Source of the DNA: Coptis chinensis
Taxonomy: Eukaryota > Streptophyta > Magnoliopsida > Ranunculales > Ranunculaceae
Assembly (NCBI GenBank): GCA_015680905.1
Contig: CM027380.1
Span: 10,930,001 to 10,994,000, forward strand
Direction: 5' to 3'
DNA length: 64,000 nucleotides
In this document: one piece after another, positions 23,491-34,597 of the stretch
How positions within the stretch are numbered: position 1 is the stretch's first letter
Layout: each line of letters begins with the position of its first letter
Notes under the pieces: model-generated
Told to the model about the DNA's origin: nothing
The model's database searches: none
The model's input: the letters and a program-made list of their open reading frames with translations, nothing else
Position numbers and translations under genes: made by a program

Positions 23491-24239
23491 ATGGCTTTTG
23501 AAAGCGAGGATAGTCGGCGAAGGTCGTTTAATCGGTTTGGTCTAGCATTGGGGTTCACATTTAATTTATGGCATCGCGATTTTAGGATCGACTCGAGACA
23601 CATCAATATCGACCAAGCAAAACATCTTTATTCATAGATAAAAATTTACAAAATTTGGGTCTTTAATGTGGGGTCGAGGTTGGCCCCTACATAAAACGAA
23701 CTTGGGGTCGTCGGTGATTGCCTAAGTTCACTCTTTCTTTTCTCGCCCTTCGGAGGTGTTACAACGGATGGTGGAGCGCTGGTGGTAATTCGCTCTCAAG
23801 GGGTCTTGAGCGTGCTCTGCGGGCTAGTCCGGCTAGCGGTTGGGGTCCGAACGACTTGAGCAGCAGCGTTGATGGGGGCATCCCCCATGGAATGGATAAA
23901 GACTTTGGAGGTATGGACAGCGGTGGTACGGCCGTTGTTGGCACGTGTGTTGGCCCACCACAATCCGAAGCGATTCTTGACACTCTAGTCGATGGGGGGC
24001 TGATTTTGTATCAATCTTTGGGTAGCTTTGCTTGTGCGGGGAATGAGTCGGGGAGCGATCGCGGTATTAACTTCTTTGGAGCCCCAGTTACGCTTGGCGG
24101 GTCGAGTCACGGACTCGACCACTAAATCATGTGCCATTATTATGGCGGGGTGGGCTCGTGTATGATGGGTGTCGATCCGCAGGCGATCTCATTTTGGTTG
24201 ATACTATCGGTTATAGTGATCGCTTCAAAGCCGATTGCT

Positions 24240-24880
24240 TTAAGCTCCATCATTCCCCAGGTCACGGGAAGCGTAGAACTTGATGCAATGTTGATGGATT
24301 GCTTGCATCCGATGGATCGGTAATCGCCCTAGTATTGCATTGTATGACGACTTAATGTCGAGAACGCTAAACCGTGTATTACAGGTAATCTTATCCTCTC
24401 GAGATCCCACCGATAATTGGTAAGATAATGTCACCAATGGGGGTCGGCTCTGGAGCCATTGAACCCCGTAAAGGGGCGATTGGGTCTACGAGCGGACTTG
24501 GGAGGTTCATCTCTTACATGGTGTGGTAAAATAAGATGTCGCAGGAACTACCAGGGTCGATCAGGAGGCGCTTGACTGTCCAATCGCTGATTTTGACATG
24601 AACTACCAATGCGTCATTATGAGGGAGGCGGACTTTGCTTAAGTCGGCCTCGCGGAAAATGATATCGCTCGGCTGCGACTGAATCAGCGGGCGTGGCTGC
24701 TGTGAAGTAAAATGATAGACTTTCGAAGAGCGCCAACCCGACATTTTTTCTCGGGAAGAGGTCGCGGAATCGTCCGGAAAGGTAATCACATGAATAGTGC
24801 GAGCATTGTCCGCGATCGGACGAGTCTTTGCCTTCTCGGGATGAAACGATCGGGGAGCATCCCTGCTCTGCGGGGCGAGC
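24240..24880 (-). pseudogene. Aspartic protease remnant of the Ty3/gypsy fossil
   Basis: VKRLLIDPGSSCDILF carries the DxGSS active-site word of retropepsins in plant gypsy elements. Downstream, YNAILGRLPIHRMQA matches the YNxILGR motif at the protease end. The gene is broken. Confidence 0.85.
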
Positions 24881-24959
24881 ACTGTACCCTTTGGTGGTGG
24901 CGGTGAGGTGGAGATCGACTTACATTACCACGACGAGCCATCAACTTGTGACGCAGTCG

Positions 24960-26069
24960 CCATCGGGGAATGCTAGTGTATTGTTTGATATGACCATCTT
25001 CCACCGGTCTTGGAGATAATGCTTGACCCCAACATGCATCGGTTTCATGGCACTTTGCTTTGTGAAATGCACAAAAGGCTTGCCAGTCGATCTACCGCCG
25101 CCCGATGTTTGGGAGAAAAAAATGAGGCGCTTTAATCTTATCGGTATGTGACCGGGGAGCGATGTCGACGGTGAACTCTCTGCTGTTATCGATCGTGTAA
25201 CGAAGCCGGTGCAAGCGACTGGGCTTCTTGACCCGCGGGTACGATCCGAGACGGCCGCTACTGCCGTGGTTCTCGTCTAAGCCGGTGGCTTCAAAGTTTC
25301 TGCAACTTGATATACTTGTCCACGCGGGCGCATCTGATTTGAGAGTGTGTCTCGGGCTCTTTCATCAACGACACGGAGAGGTCGATTATTCGACGCCGAC
25401 AAGCATTAGAAAATGCGAGTGTGGCGAAAAGACTCTTTTAAGCCGCTTTCCATGCATAGCGATTCGACCTTGAACCGCCCTAGGAATTCACGAATAGTTT
25501 CGTCTTCTCGGAAGATAAGCGAAATAGTGAATCAAGATCCGCCTTCTTCCGATGCATTTGTGCGCGTCTTGGTGGCAAATAGATCGATTGAAGCCGCTTT
25601 CGAAGGTTCTAATAGAATCCGATTCGATTAAAAAAAGAACCAATCAAGAGCACCATCTTTGAGAATTTGGTGGAAATAATCTGCGGTGGAGATGATCGAA
25701 CTCAAAGTGAACCGTAGAGTGCCAAACTCGAATGTAGCGAGCCACATCTTTGACGGGCACGCGTCGCCATCATACATTGGAAAGCGTGGCTGGATAAAAT
25801 CTTTCGGAGAGGGTTTATTGAGAACCTCTGTGCTGAACGGAGACGCGCGATATGTCTTGAGCATCTTGTGAACAATCGTGTGGAGTCCTTCTTCTTGGCG
25901 TTACGATCAATCTTTTGTGATAATTCGTTAATCTGGCGATTGACGATGATATGCGGCTGGCAGATTCTGCAAACTTCTTTGTTGTTGGTAAACATCCACG
26001 AGCTCTTAAGGTAGCATTTTCTTCCCTGAGCAAGGAAATGCTCTCATTTGTTAATCCGGTGGTGTGCAA
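24960..26069 (-). pseudogene. Gag remnant of the Ty3/gypsy fossil
   Basis: The fragment at 25628-25864 has FPMYDGDACPSKMWLATFE and DGALDWF, the conserved gag core (YDGxxDP...GAAxxWF). Around 25000-25080 a CAFHKAKCHETDAC piece followed by EDGHIKQY matches the Cys/His motif before the gag end. The gene is broken. Confidence 0.8.
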
Positions 26070-26176
26070 GGCTCGGACTTGAGCTTCGAGGTGGCCATGC
26101 CGTGGGCTTGAGAATTGGTAATGGAAGAGGTAGTTTATGGTGGTTTCTCAAGTAATCGAGACCACGACGGCCTTGA

Positions 26177-26773
26177 TGTAAAGGAGTGTTTTGATCTTCT
26201 CCTAATTACAATAAGGAAGAGCGGGAAGGGTTTGGATTTTGGATGTGGACCGAGGTATTTGTGAGCTTAAGCCGCCTCACGATATCTTCTCGTTTTTCTT
26301 TTCTTGGGGGAGAAGAATCGAGTCGGCGTAGTTCCAAGTGGGTGGTATTTATAGATTTTGGGGAGAGGAGATCCTTCGACCGTGTACTCTTTTGTGCAAA
26401 TGTAGGGTGGAGATCGCGGATGAGTGTTGAATTGGATTTTGGATATGCCTGTTATGATTGGGGGTAGATGCGGTAGTCCCTATTTCCATTGATGAGATTA
26501 CCACTAAGATCTTGGCAATCATTACTTTGGTGGGGTGTGTTTCTATCCAGCGTTCAGTATCGGTAAAGTGTTAAATGCTTGAGATATCTTCGTTCGCACC
26601 ACCTACTCGAGCCGCTCGCAGGTCGGTCTTGGAGGTCGCCTTGGATTCATCTATGCTGCGCACTCGGTATTGCTGCTAGAAATTGTTCGAATGTCCGTCT
26701 TGGAGGTCGATATCTTCAGTTCGCTTATGCTCCTCGCGAGTGCGATGCCCTATGAGGATATCGCTCCCCTACA
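26177..26773 (-). repeat. LTR of the Ty3/gypsy fossil (5' LTR by element orientation)
   Basis: Begins TGTAAAGGAGTGTTTTGATC and ends CGCTCCCCTACA, giving proper TG...CA termini. It matches 14403-15000 throughout. Confidence 0.9.
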
Positions 26774-27319
26774 ACTTGTTTGATACATTGTTGTGAACTT
26801 CTAGTCTGAAACACACGCCACAGATCCAACGCATTGTTGCACTGTACATCAATGGTGACATCGTGATGTAACTCCTTAGTTTACAATAGTTTCCAAGTCC
26901 ATTTTGATGTGATACGAACTGGAATACTGGATTGATCAATTTTACCAACCTGAGATTGACCAAACTCGGATTAAAACAAAAACAAACCCACCTAATTCTG
27001 CAGCCTGCAGATCATCCAAAACTTAAAAAAAAACCACACCAAAAGAATAAGGGTACCCAAAGAATAATGAAGAAATCTGCGGAGCTCCCAACATTTGGAC
27101 CCATCTCAAATACACTTCAGAAGATATTCTGAGCGACTTCACGTCTTCACCCAATAAAATCAAACACAACACTCCAAATTGCAACCCAACAAAACTAATC
27201 GCATTGTGTGAACCCCAACAAGGGTCATCCACAAAATCCACAACAACATATAACTACTAGCATAGTACCACCATTCACAACTCACAACTCACCACACAAT
27301 TTCATAAAACCCAAAAGCC
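26774..27319. other. Upstream region of HEXO2
   Basis: This should contain the HEXO2 promoter and 5' untranslated region. No convincing TATA box was singled out. The first 170 bp next to the LTR do not resemble the UGT85 sequence interrupted at the other end of the retroelement. Confidence 0.4.
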
Positions 27320-29968
27320 ATGTCGTCTATTTACACCCACCACTTCTATTCTCTTTCCATAATCTTGATCCTCTTTTCGATCACGACCGTCCATTCCCAA
27401 ATCAACGTCTGGCCTAAACCAAGAACCATCTCATGGTCCCACCCACAACTCACTCTTCTATCTCCAACATTCCAAATCACTTCTCCTATTCACACCCACC
27501 TCACTCCGGCAATCACTCGTTACACCCACACTATACTAACAAAACACTACCACCCCATCATCGCACCCACCGTCAACCTCACTTCCTCATCACCCCTACA
27601 AACGTTAACACTCACCATAACCGATCTCATTTCACCACTTCAACACGGCGTAAACGAGTCGTATACTCTATACATCCCCACCACTGGAACGTCTGCTAAT
27701 CTAACAGCTCCAACAGTATGGGGTGCAATGAGAGGTCTAGAAACATTTTCACAACTCGTGTACGGTGACCCGCCACGACTCGCAACGGGTTTGTTTATAA
27801 GTGACTCCCCTATATTTGAACATAGAGGTATTATGCTTGATACATCAAGGAACTACTATGGTGTTGAAGATATATTGAGAACAATTGAAGCAATGAGTTA
27901 TAATAAACTCAACGCGTTTCATTGGCACGTGGTTGATTCTCATTCATTCCCATTGGTTTTGCCTTCGGAACCGGAACTTTCTAGGAAAGGTTCTTATGGG
28001 CCTAAAATGCAATATTCAGTTGAAGATGTGAAGAAGATTGTGCAATTCGGGTTTGAACATGGTGTTAGAGTTATTCCCGAAATTGACTCTCCAGGTTAGT
28101 GTGTTTTACTTTTCTTCATTTTTGATCTCTCCTAATTGTTATGAGTTCAGTTCCTAGTTTCTAGTGGAGTAGCTTTAATGGAGAGTGATTGTGGTCCACG
28201 TGGGGTGTATGGTCCTATCGAGTACTTAGGAAGAAGTGCTCAGATCCGATTAGGTGGTTGGATCACTTGGATAACATGGGCACATGGTCATGTAACTCTA
28301 TTTTCAATTGGTCTGTAGTAAACTAGTAATTCGGTCAGCTGATTTTACGAAGTTGGTCTGGATAAGCACTCCTGTGCCCTGTAGAATGGGAAACGACTCA
28401 AAATATGGTTAATTTGAACTTTGATGCATAGTAAAAAGTACCGCGAAATATCGTCTGTTGCAATTTTTTGAAATTTGCTCAAAATTTTTAAAATCCCCAC
28501 ATAAATACATAATAGGATTTTGATTGAGGAGTTAGGTTTCTACAATTCTACGTACTAACAGTTCTGATTTTTAAACATTGTTGGCTGGTTACTTTGGTAA
28601 GAGTCAACTCCTTTTATTGCATGCCTTGGTAACGTGAATGGGCTGTGGGCATGGTGGTGCTATGTCAGTGAATACTGATAGGTGACATCTGATAGAATTT
28701 CCACGGATGCTTATTAGCATTTTGCGATCAGACTCCGACCAAATTGCTAGATAGAATCATCGGTTAGTTTGGGAAGTTAGAAAGTTTGTACTACCTATTG
28801 AGATTGGACCCTAAATCCTACTTGCATGCAAAAAAAAGAGATTGGACCCTAATTTAATCGTTTATGAACATGAAATGGTATTATATTGTGTATGTAAATT
28901 GGAGCCGGCCAAAATATGCCAAATAACAAGGCCTAATTGACAGATTGGAAACATGGTTTGTATAAGTTGCATTTTCCTCAGAATTTATCTTCAGACTCTT
29001 CATGGTTCTTGTTTCTGGTTGCAGGGCATACAGGTTCATGGGCTGAAGCTTATCCTGAAATCGTCGCTTGTGCAAACATGTTCTGGTTACCATCCGGAAC
29101 TGCTTGGGAAGATCGACTTGCATCTGAACCTGGAACTGGTCACCTTAACCCTCTTCACCCAAAAACCTATGAAGTCCTCAAAAATGTCATCCATGATGTT
29201 ACAACTCTATTCCCAGAAAACTTTTACCATGGAGGAGCAGATGAGATTGTTCCCGGTTGTTGGAAGGCTGACCCAAGCATCCAAAAGTTCTTATCAGATG
29301 GTGGAACTCTTAGTCAACTTCTCGATATCTTTATAAATTCAACTTTACCATATATCACGTCGCATAACCGAACTGTGGTCTATTGGGAAGATGTCTTATT
29401 GGATGCAACTGTGAAGGCAGACCCTTCACTTCTCCCCACTGGAAGCACCATTTTACAAACATGGAACAATGGACCAAACAACACGAAACTCATTGTTTCC
29501 GCGGGATACAGAGCAATAGTTTCATCATCTGAGTTTTACTATTTGGATTGTGGTCACGGCGATTTTCTGGGAAATGATAGTAGCTATGATACTTTAGGAC
29601 CTGTTCCAAAAAATGGTGGGTCATGGTGTGGGCCATTTAAGACATGGCAAACGATATATGACTATGATATAACATATGGTTTAAATGAGCAAGAAGCAAA
29701 GTTGGTTATAGGAGGAGAAGTTGCACTTTGGTCAGAACAAGCTGATTCAACAGTATTAGATGCTAGACTATGGCCTCGAACTTCAGCAATGGCTGAAACA
29801 TTATGGTCAGGGAACAAGGATGAGAGTGGTAAGAAGAGGTATGCTGAGGCAACTGATAGGTTGAATGAATGGCGTTATAGAATGGTGAGCAGAGGTATTG
29901 CGGCTGAACCCCTTCAACCCCTTTGGTGCATTTCTCACCCAGGCATGTGTAATTATAATTATATTTAG
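27320..29968 (+). CDS. HEXO2: Beta-hexosaminidase 2 (GH20), two exons
   Basis: It removes terminal beta-N-acetylglucosamine or galactosamine from N-glycans and chito-oligosaccharides. Plant HEXO2 acts at the plasma membrane/apoplast. Exon 1 is 27320-28094, the intron 28095-29024 (930 bp, GT-AG, phase 1), exon 2 29025-29968, 572 residues, close to the 580 of Arabidopsis HEXO2. Residues 1-26 form a signal peptide ending VHS. INVWPKP opens the N-terminal domain. [28 protein letters not shown] and PEIDSPGHTGSW are GH20 barrel strands. The catalytic pair is Asp331-Glu332 in YHGGADEI. The end [15 protein letters not shown] matches HEXO2 rather than HEXO1. Ala330 stands where the family nearly always has Gly. 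The frame is open throughout. No regulatory site was identified. Confidence 0.93.
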
Positions 29969-30154
29969 TGATTTTATTGGTAGAGAAATCATGTTTGATC
30001 ATAGGCTGTGTGATCCAAAGCCTAAGTTTATAACTTTGAACTTTAGTGAAGAAGAGAATGTTCTTTCCACAGCTATTTTTTGTTGAAAAGTTTGTTAATC
30101 AATGGATAGAAGCAAAAAGGTTTATGTGAAGAGTTTTGTTTTAAATTTATTCAA

Positions 30155-30424
30155 GACATAATGACCTAAAAATACAATGTACTTTGCAGTTTTTTACATT
30201 AAATACAATGTATTATTTTTTTTGCCTAAAAATACAACATACTTTCAATTTTTTACAATTGATACTATCTGTTAAATCGGATTCGACAGAGCTCGATTTA
30301 GCCGTTAAAAAGCAGTCACGTGACTTGCACCCACCTTTTATTTTCGATTTTCATGTTTTGGAAAATTCAAATAATGCTTAGGTGGACTGTATTACTTACG
30401 TGGCTAAGTCAAATAGTGGACTCG
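30155..30424 (+). repeat. Left terminal inverted repeat of the Mutator-like element
   Basis: Pairs with 31218-31495 at high identity, including AAAAAGCAGTCACGTGACTT and GAGCTCGATTTAGCC. Confidence 0.92.
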
Positions 30425-30633
30425 GACATTCCCTCGATCTAATGGTTTCCCTCCTCAAAATTTTCCCCAAATCAGAAACCCAATTTCAATTCTTCTCCAA
30501 TTTCTTCCCTCCAACTCTCCATGTTTTTGCATCCAACTATATATACCCACCAAAAGTGAGGGTTAGTTATAAGTTAGCCCTCTAATAGCCTCAAATTCAT
30601 CCGAAACCAAAAGAACTCACTAATTGGTAAGTT

Positions 30634-31050
30634 ATGCCTTCCTCTTCAATCAACTCCAGATACATATGCGAATGTGGACATCCCACTATTGTGAAGGTTT
30701 CACAGACAGAAAGAAACCCAAGAAGAAGGTTCTGGGGTTGTCATTATTACGGCGAAGGCGCTGGAGAAAACTCTTGTAACTTTTTTTCAGGGATTGATCC
30801 ACCTGCATCTTTAAGTGCCGATTCAAGGGTGGATGATTTGCAATGTCATAATAGGACATTGCAGAACAACTAATTAAATTTTGCTGTGTTTTGTGTTGAA
30901 AGAAGGGACTTGGAGTTGTTGAGGAGGCTGGGAGAAGAGAAGAAAAAAAAAACAGAGGAATTGGAGAACAAGTACGAAAAGATTTGCTAGTTATTGAAAT
31001 TGGCCACTCTGTTGGGTCTGTTTGGATGGTTGATTATTTTGTTCAAGTGA
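30634..31050 (+). pseudogene. GRF zinc-finger protein with coiled coil and membrane tail, carried by the MULE
   Basis: The first 79 codons (from ATG 30634) encode a GRF-type zinc finger with ligands in ICECGHP, WGCHYYG and NSCNFFSGIDPP. This domain binds single-stranded nucleic acid in proteins such as TOP3A and APE2. In the same frame after a TAA at 30871-30873 comes a charged coiled coil (ERRDLELLRRLGEEKKKKTE, to about 30984). Then a TAG at 30988-30990 is followed by the hydrophobic end LATLLGLFGWLIILFK and TGA at 31048-31050. Plants have many small proteins with this exact order of GRF, coiled coil and C-terminal membrane helix. Two in-frame stops break it while the frame is otherwise kept, so decay is recent or the first 79 codons stand alone. 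Confidence 0.75.
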
Positions 31051-31217
31051 ACATTATCTTGTTATATATTGTCAACTGTTGACATTCTTAAGTTTTTTTT
31101 TTGTGGTGGTCATCTGTAATGGAGTTTTTGTTGGTTTTTTGGTGCGTTCTTCAACAGAGAAACATTCATCACAACATTCTATGGTACGTGCTTCAATTCT
31201 TTGAGAGAGGTTATGAC

Positions 31218-31495
31218 TGAGTCCACCATTTGACTTAGCCACGTAAGTAATAAAGTTCACCTAAACATTCTTTGAATTTTCCAAAACATGAAAATAGAAA
31301 ATGGGAGGTGGGTGCAACTGTGCAAGTCACGTGACTGCTTTTTAACGGCTAAATCGAGCTCTGTCGAATCCGATTTAACAGATAGTACCAATTGTAAAAA
31401 ATTAAAAGTATGTTGTATTTTTAGGCAAGAAAAATAATACATTGTATTTAATGTTAAAAACTGCAAAGTATGTTGTATTTTTAGGTCATTATGTC
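31218..31495 (-). repeat. Right terminal inverted repeat of the Mutator-like element
   Basis: Inverse copy of 30155-30424, ending TAGGTCATTATGTC before the target duplication. Confidence 0.92.
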
Positions 31496-31504
31496 TTTAT
31501 TCAA

Positions 31505-33793
31505 TTAATAGAATAGTATGTATACTCAGAATATTCAATTTGTACAATTGATACATGAACCTTCTCTTTATTAGAAAAATGTGTTTGCTTATGACACCAG
31601 CACTTAGAAGTGGGAGATGGATCTCCCGTCCATGAACATAGGCAGGGCTTATCCTGTAGTCGTAGGCTAGTAGCTGCGAAAAACAGGATTTATGCCTTTG
31701 GAATTTTGGTCCCCACGCTTCTCCCGGACCGGTGGGGTGAGTTCTATGATGTCCAAGACAAGTCATCGTGGTCGTATTTTTCCCCCCCGGCACAATATAA
31801 CCTGTCTAACGGCGTTACTTGCCAACCTATTTTAGCTCTTTGTTAGTCCGCCACCACGAACACGGACTATCGGAAAGACCAAATCTTCTTTTGGATTTCT
31901 AGTGATTTTTATGTTTACATCGATCTTGGATCTCTCTACTAAACCTGGCTGCATCCTCTGGATTTGTCTAATTGTCTACCCATGGTTTCAACCCGAGTGA
32001 CTAGCCTTGCCATGGTTTCAACCCAAGTTAATAAGAATAGTGCTTCCCATTTCGCATTGAACTGTCTTTAGTTAAAGAACTCGAACAACTGTTGAGACTT
32101 TCTGGAGGTGAAACTGTTGGTGTAGGCAATGACCTAACCTGAATACTGAAGGTGTACCACAATCACAAACTGAAATCATAACACCGGTTTAGTGGCGCGC
32201 TGCTTAGCTACTACTCACTTCATTCGCTGTTATGGCTGTCATAATATAAATTGAAAACAATAACACTGACTTGATGTGCACTTTTTGGCTACTACTATCA
32301 ATATCACTGTTAATGTTAACAAAATACTATTATGGGTACTCCTGAATACTGGTGTAGTTATAACTTGACTGCTACTTGAATCCTGATGAGTGCAGTTTAG
32401 GCTTGACTGCTATCTGAAACATACTTGCAGTTTAGGCTTGACTGCTATTTGAATACTGAAGACTGAATGGTGGAGATGTCAAGGCATGCTGGAATATGAA
32501 GACATGAGTACTCTTTCTCATACGTCTCCATATTCTTCTTCCCTCATATGTTACTGAATGTTTTCATATCTCCCTATTCCCCCTCTCAAGTTGGAATGTA
32601 CAAGGCTGAGTAGGAATATACAAAGACTTGTATATTCCGACTTCAACTTGAAACAGAGAAAACCAAATACCAACTTATACAACCAACCAATGCCAACTTC
32701 AAAAAACAATACTTCATACTCCAGTACACAAAAAAAAATTTAACTGAACATGCATCAAACAATACTCACTATAAAGGGTGGAGAGTGGGTTGCGCCTTTT
32801 TATGACTGCGAACTTCTGGAATAGTGGAAGATGGAAAGAATAATTTCTCGTGAGATAGAGGTCGTGTGCCCTTATAATACTTCAAACAAACAACGTGATC
32901 ATGTTCTAGAAACTGAGACAAAAGACGACATCAATATCAACTGCGTGGAAGGTAGAAACCCAAACATCCATAACGGCATATAAACAATACTACCCCTCTA
33001 ATCCTGGATGAGAGTGTAAACTAATTTCCAAAGGCTTGATACTTCAAAAATCTCGAAAACTGATGTGTGGAGGTATGGGTGTGGGCGCGCTCTTGGCAAG
33101 GCCAATTTCGAGCGCGCGCGCCCTCAGTACTGTTGTTTCGCGAAAGTTTTTTTTTCCTTTCACTGCATGGGCGCTTGCGCCCTTTTGGGCCTGGCTATAA
33201 TTGAGCGCGTGCACGCCCTCTTTATTGGAAAAACGAATCAGTACATAGAAAACTTACTTCTTTTTCACGGCATGGGCGCGTAGCAGAAGGCTTAGATTGA
33301 GTCGTCTTGGCGTCTCGCCCAATACTAACCGGATCTTGCGCGAGATCTGAGAGAGGTTGTGCCCTCTTACAATACTAAGACAGAGAGATTCTAGAAGAAG
33401 GAGACTGCGAAAGTGAAACAATACTAAGAAACCAATACTGAGAAACTTCGGATCTCTCTCCTAGCTTTATTTAAACAAACTTTAAATACTAGCGGAATCT
33501 TGAAAACTTACTTCAAACCATAGAGAATAATGAGATGAGAGATTTCGAAACTTAGAATACTTAAACATGTCGATGAATAGTCTTTGGTGAGCGGTGGTAT
33601 GAAGCGATCTTGTGAACGATCAAGGTGAGCGATAAATCCTTTCAGAAAAATTGAAACTTGAATTGAAATATAAGAACTTCTTCTTATGAGAAACCCTTCT
33701 TCTTCTTAAAACTTGACTTGAATACTATACTGAAAAACTTAAAGAAACTTGATTTTTTTCTTGGTGAGGAATTCCTCTCTAGCATACTACTGA
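31505..33793. other. Intergenic, possibly worn retroelement interior
   Basis: No gene recognised. 31600-31850 is richer in G and C than its surroundings and unidentified. CCATGGTTTCAACCC occurs twice at about 31979 and 32012. CCCCCTCTCAAGTTGGAATG (about 32580) resembles, in inverse, the polypurine tract before Copia 3' LTRs. With the next feature this hints at a worn minus-strand Copia element. The stretch 33065-33290 contains several GGGCGCG words of unknown origin. Confidence 0.35.
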
Positions 33794-34055
33794 ACCTCGC
33801 TCTGATACCATGTTGAATTCTATGTTAGTGATGATACTAGGAGAGTTGTGACATTGATATATTAGATAAACCAAGAAGAAGAATAGAGAATATTAGAGAT
33901 TGATTAGGGTTAGAGAGTTCTTGTATTTAGTGTTCTCTACCCAGAGTTACATACTTATACTAAACTAAAACATGATAATAGAAACTGCTAGATATAGATG
34001 TCCATACTTAAGCATGAGACTTTTCATATTGGATATATTCTAATTCTGACATATT
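33794..34055 (-). mobile_element. Probable Copia primer site and LTR remnant, minus orientation
   Basis: CCTCGCTCTGATACCATG at 33794-33811 is the inverse of the Copia initiator-tRNA primer site (TGGTATCAGAGCGAGG). The adjoining sequence starts TGTTGAATTC, a plausible LTR end. I could not find the partner LTR or an exact outer end, so the right boundary is approximate. It is a broken fossil. Confidence 0.5.
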
Positions 34056-34597
34056 CTAATATATACGAATATAGTGGTACACAGCAGTACCATGAAATTG
34101 AATCTCCCCACAGTTTCCAAATTTGGCTGGACAAGGATATGATGAGTTGAACCAGACCTCAAAAGCAGTGAAAAAGCATTGAAATAAGACACTCTGATGT
34201 ATTTGGAAGGCTCGATAAAAAATATGGGATGAATTCTGTGAACAAATTATATTGTTGAAAGTATCCAAGTCATATTTGCTCATCAAAAACAAAGTGAAAG
34301 ATATTATTCAACACACATGAACATGGAAGTAACTCCTGCAACAAAATGTAGCATCTTGCATAACTCCTATACCAAATATATGCTGCAAATTTAAACCTTG
34401 TTTTATACAAAGAGTAAAGGATCAAAGAATTAATAAATCAAATTCTAATTCTGAGTTGTTCAAACTAAGCTACAACATTTGTTCAATTTTGATGAACCCC
34501 TTTGCACCAGATGTCTAAGTGTGACATAGAGACGGTGCTATATGTATATGTAAGTCCGGAAAAGAGAGTGGCTTATTGCACAGTCAAGGTTCTGGAA
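34056..34597. other. Between Copia remnant and receptor-kinase fragment
   Basis: No gene recognised. A 16-bp word GGTTCTGGAACTAGAA is tandemly doubled at about 34588-34619, just where the receptor-kinase similarity stops. Confidence 0.4.

Larger units (their letters stand above)
14403..26773 (-). mobile_element. Ty3/gypsy LTR retrotransposon fossil, Tat-like, minus orientation
   Basis: Two similar LTRs of about 600 bp (14403-15000 and 26177-26773) enclose 11.2 kb. On the minus strand the order is gag (25628-26069), Cys-His knuckle (about 25000-25080), protease (24240-24880), reverse transcriptase (22600-23490) and integrase (20931-21850), the Ty3/gypsy order. About 5.9 kb then lies between integrase and the downstream LTR, with coding remnants on the opposite strand. 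That layout is known from Tat-lineage elements. All coding parts are broken many times, with breaks in every domain. No 5-bp target duplication is present (GGAAT at left, ACTTG at right). It interrupts the UGT85 pseudogene. Likely age: old, judging by LTR divergence, with the caveat given in the findings. Confidence 0.9.
30155..31495. mobile_element. Mutator-like element with long inverted repeats and a captured gene
   Basis: Inverted repeats of about 270 bp (30155-30424 and 31218-31495) start GACATAATGACCTAAAAATA. The flanks carry a perfect 9-bp duplication TTTATTCAA at 30146-30154 and 31496-31504. Long inverted repeats with a 9-bp duplication define the Mutator superfamily. There is no transposase. 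The 790-bp interior holds a GRF zinc-finger gene remnant, so this is a Pack-MULE-like element. Confidence 0.93.

Noticed and set aside
32080-32580. Partner LTR for the primer-site remnant at 33794-33811
   Set aside because: A polypurine-like word is present, but I could not align this stretch to 33811-34055, so an LTR pair is not supported.
34056-34292. Minus-strand frame with Cys-rich words that might be the extracellular part of the receptor kinase
   Set aside because: It lies downstream of the kinase piece on that strand, the wrong side for an extracellular domain, and lacks the GUB_WAK pattern.
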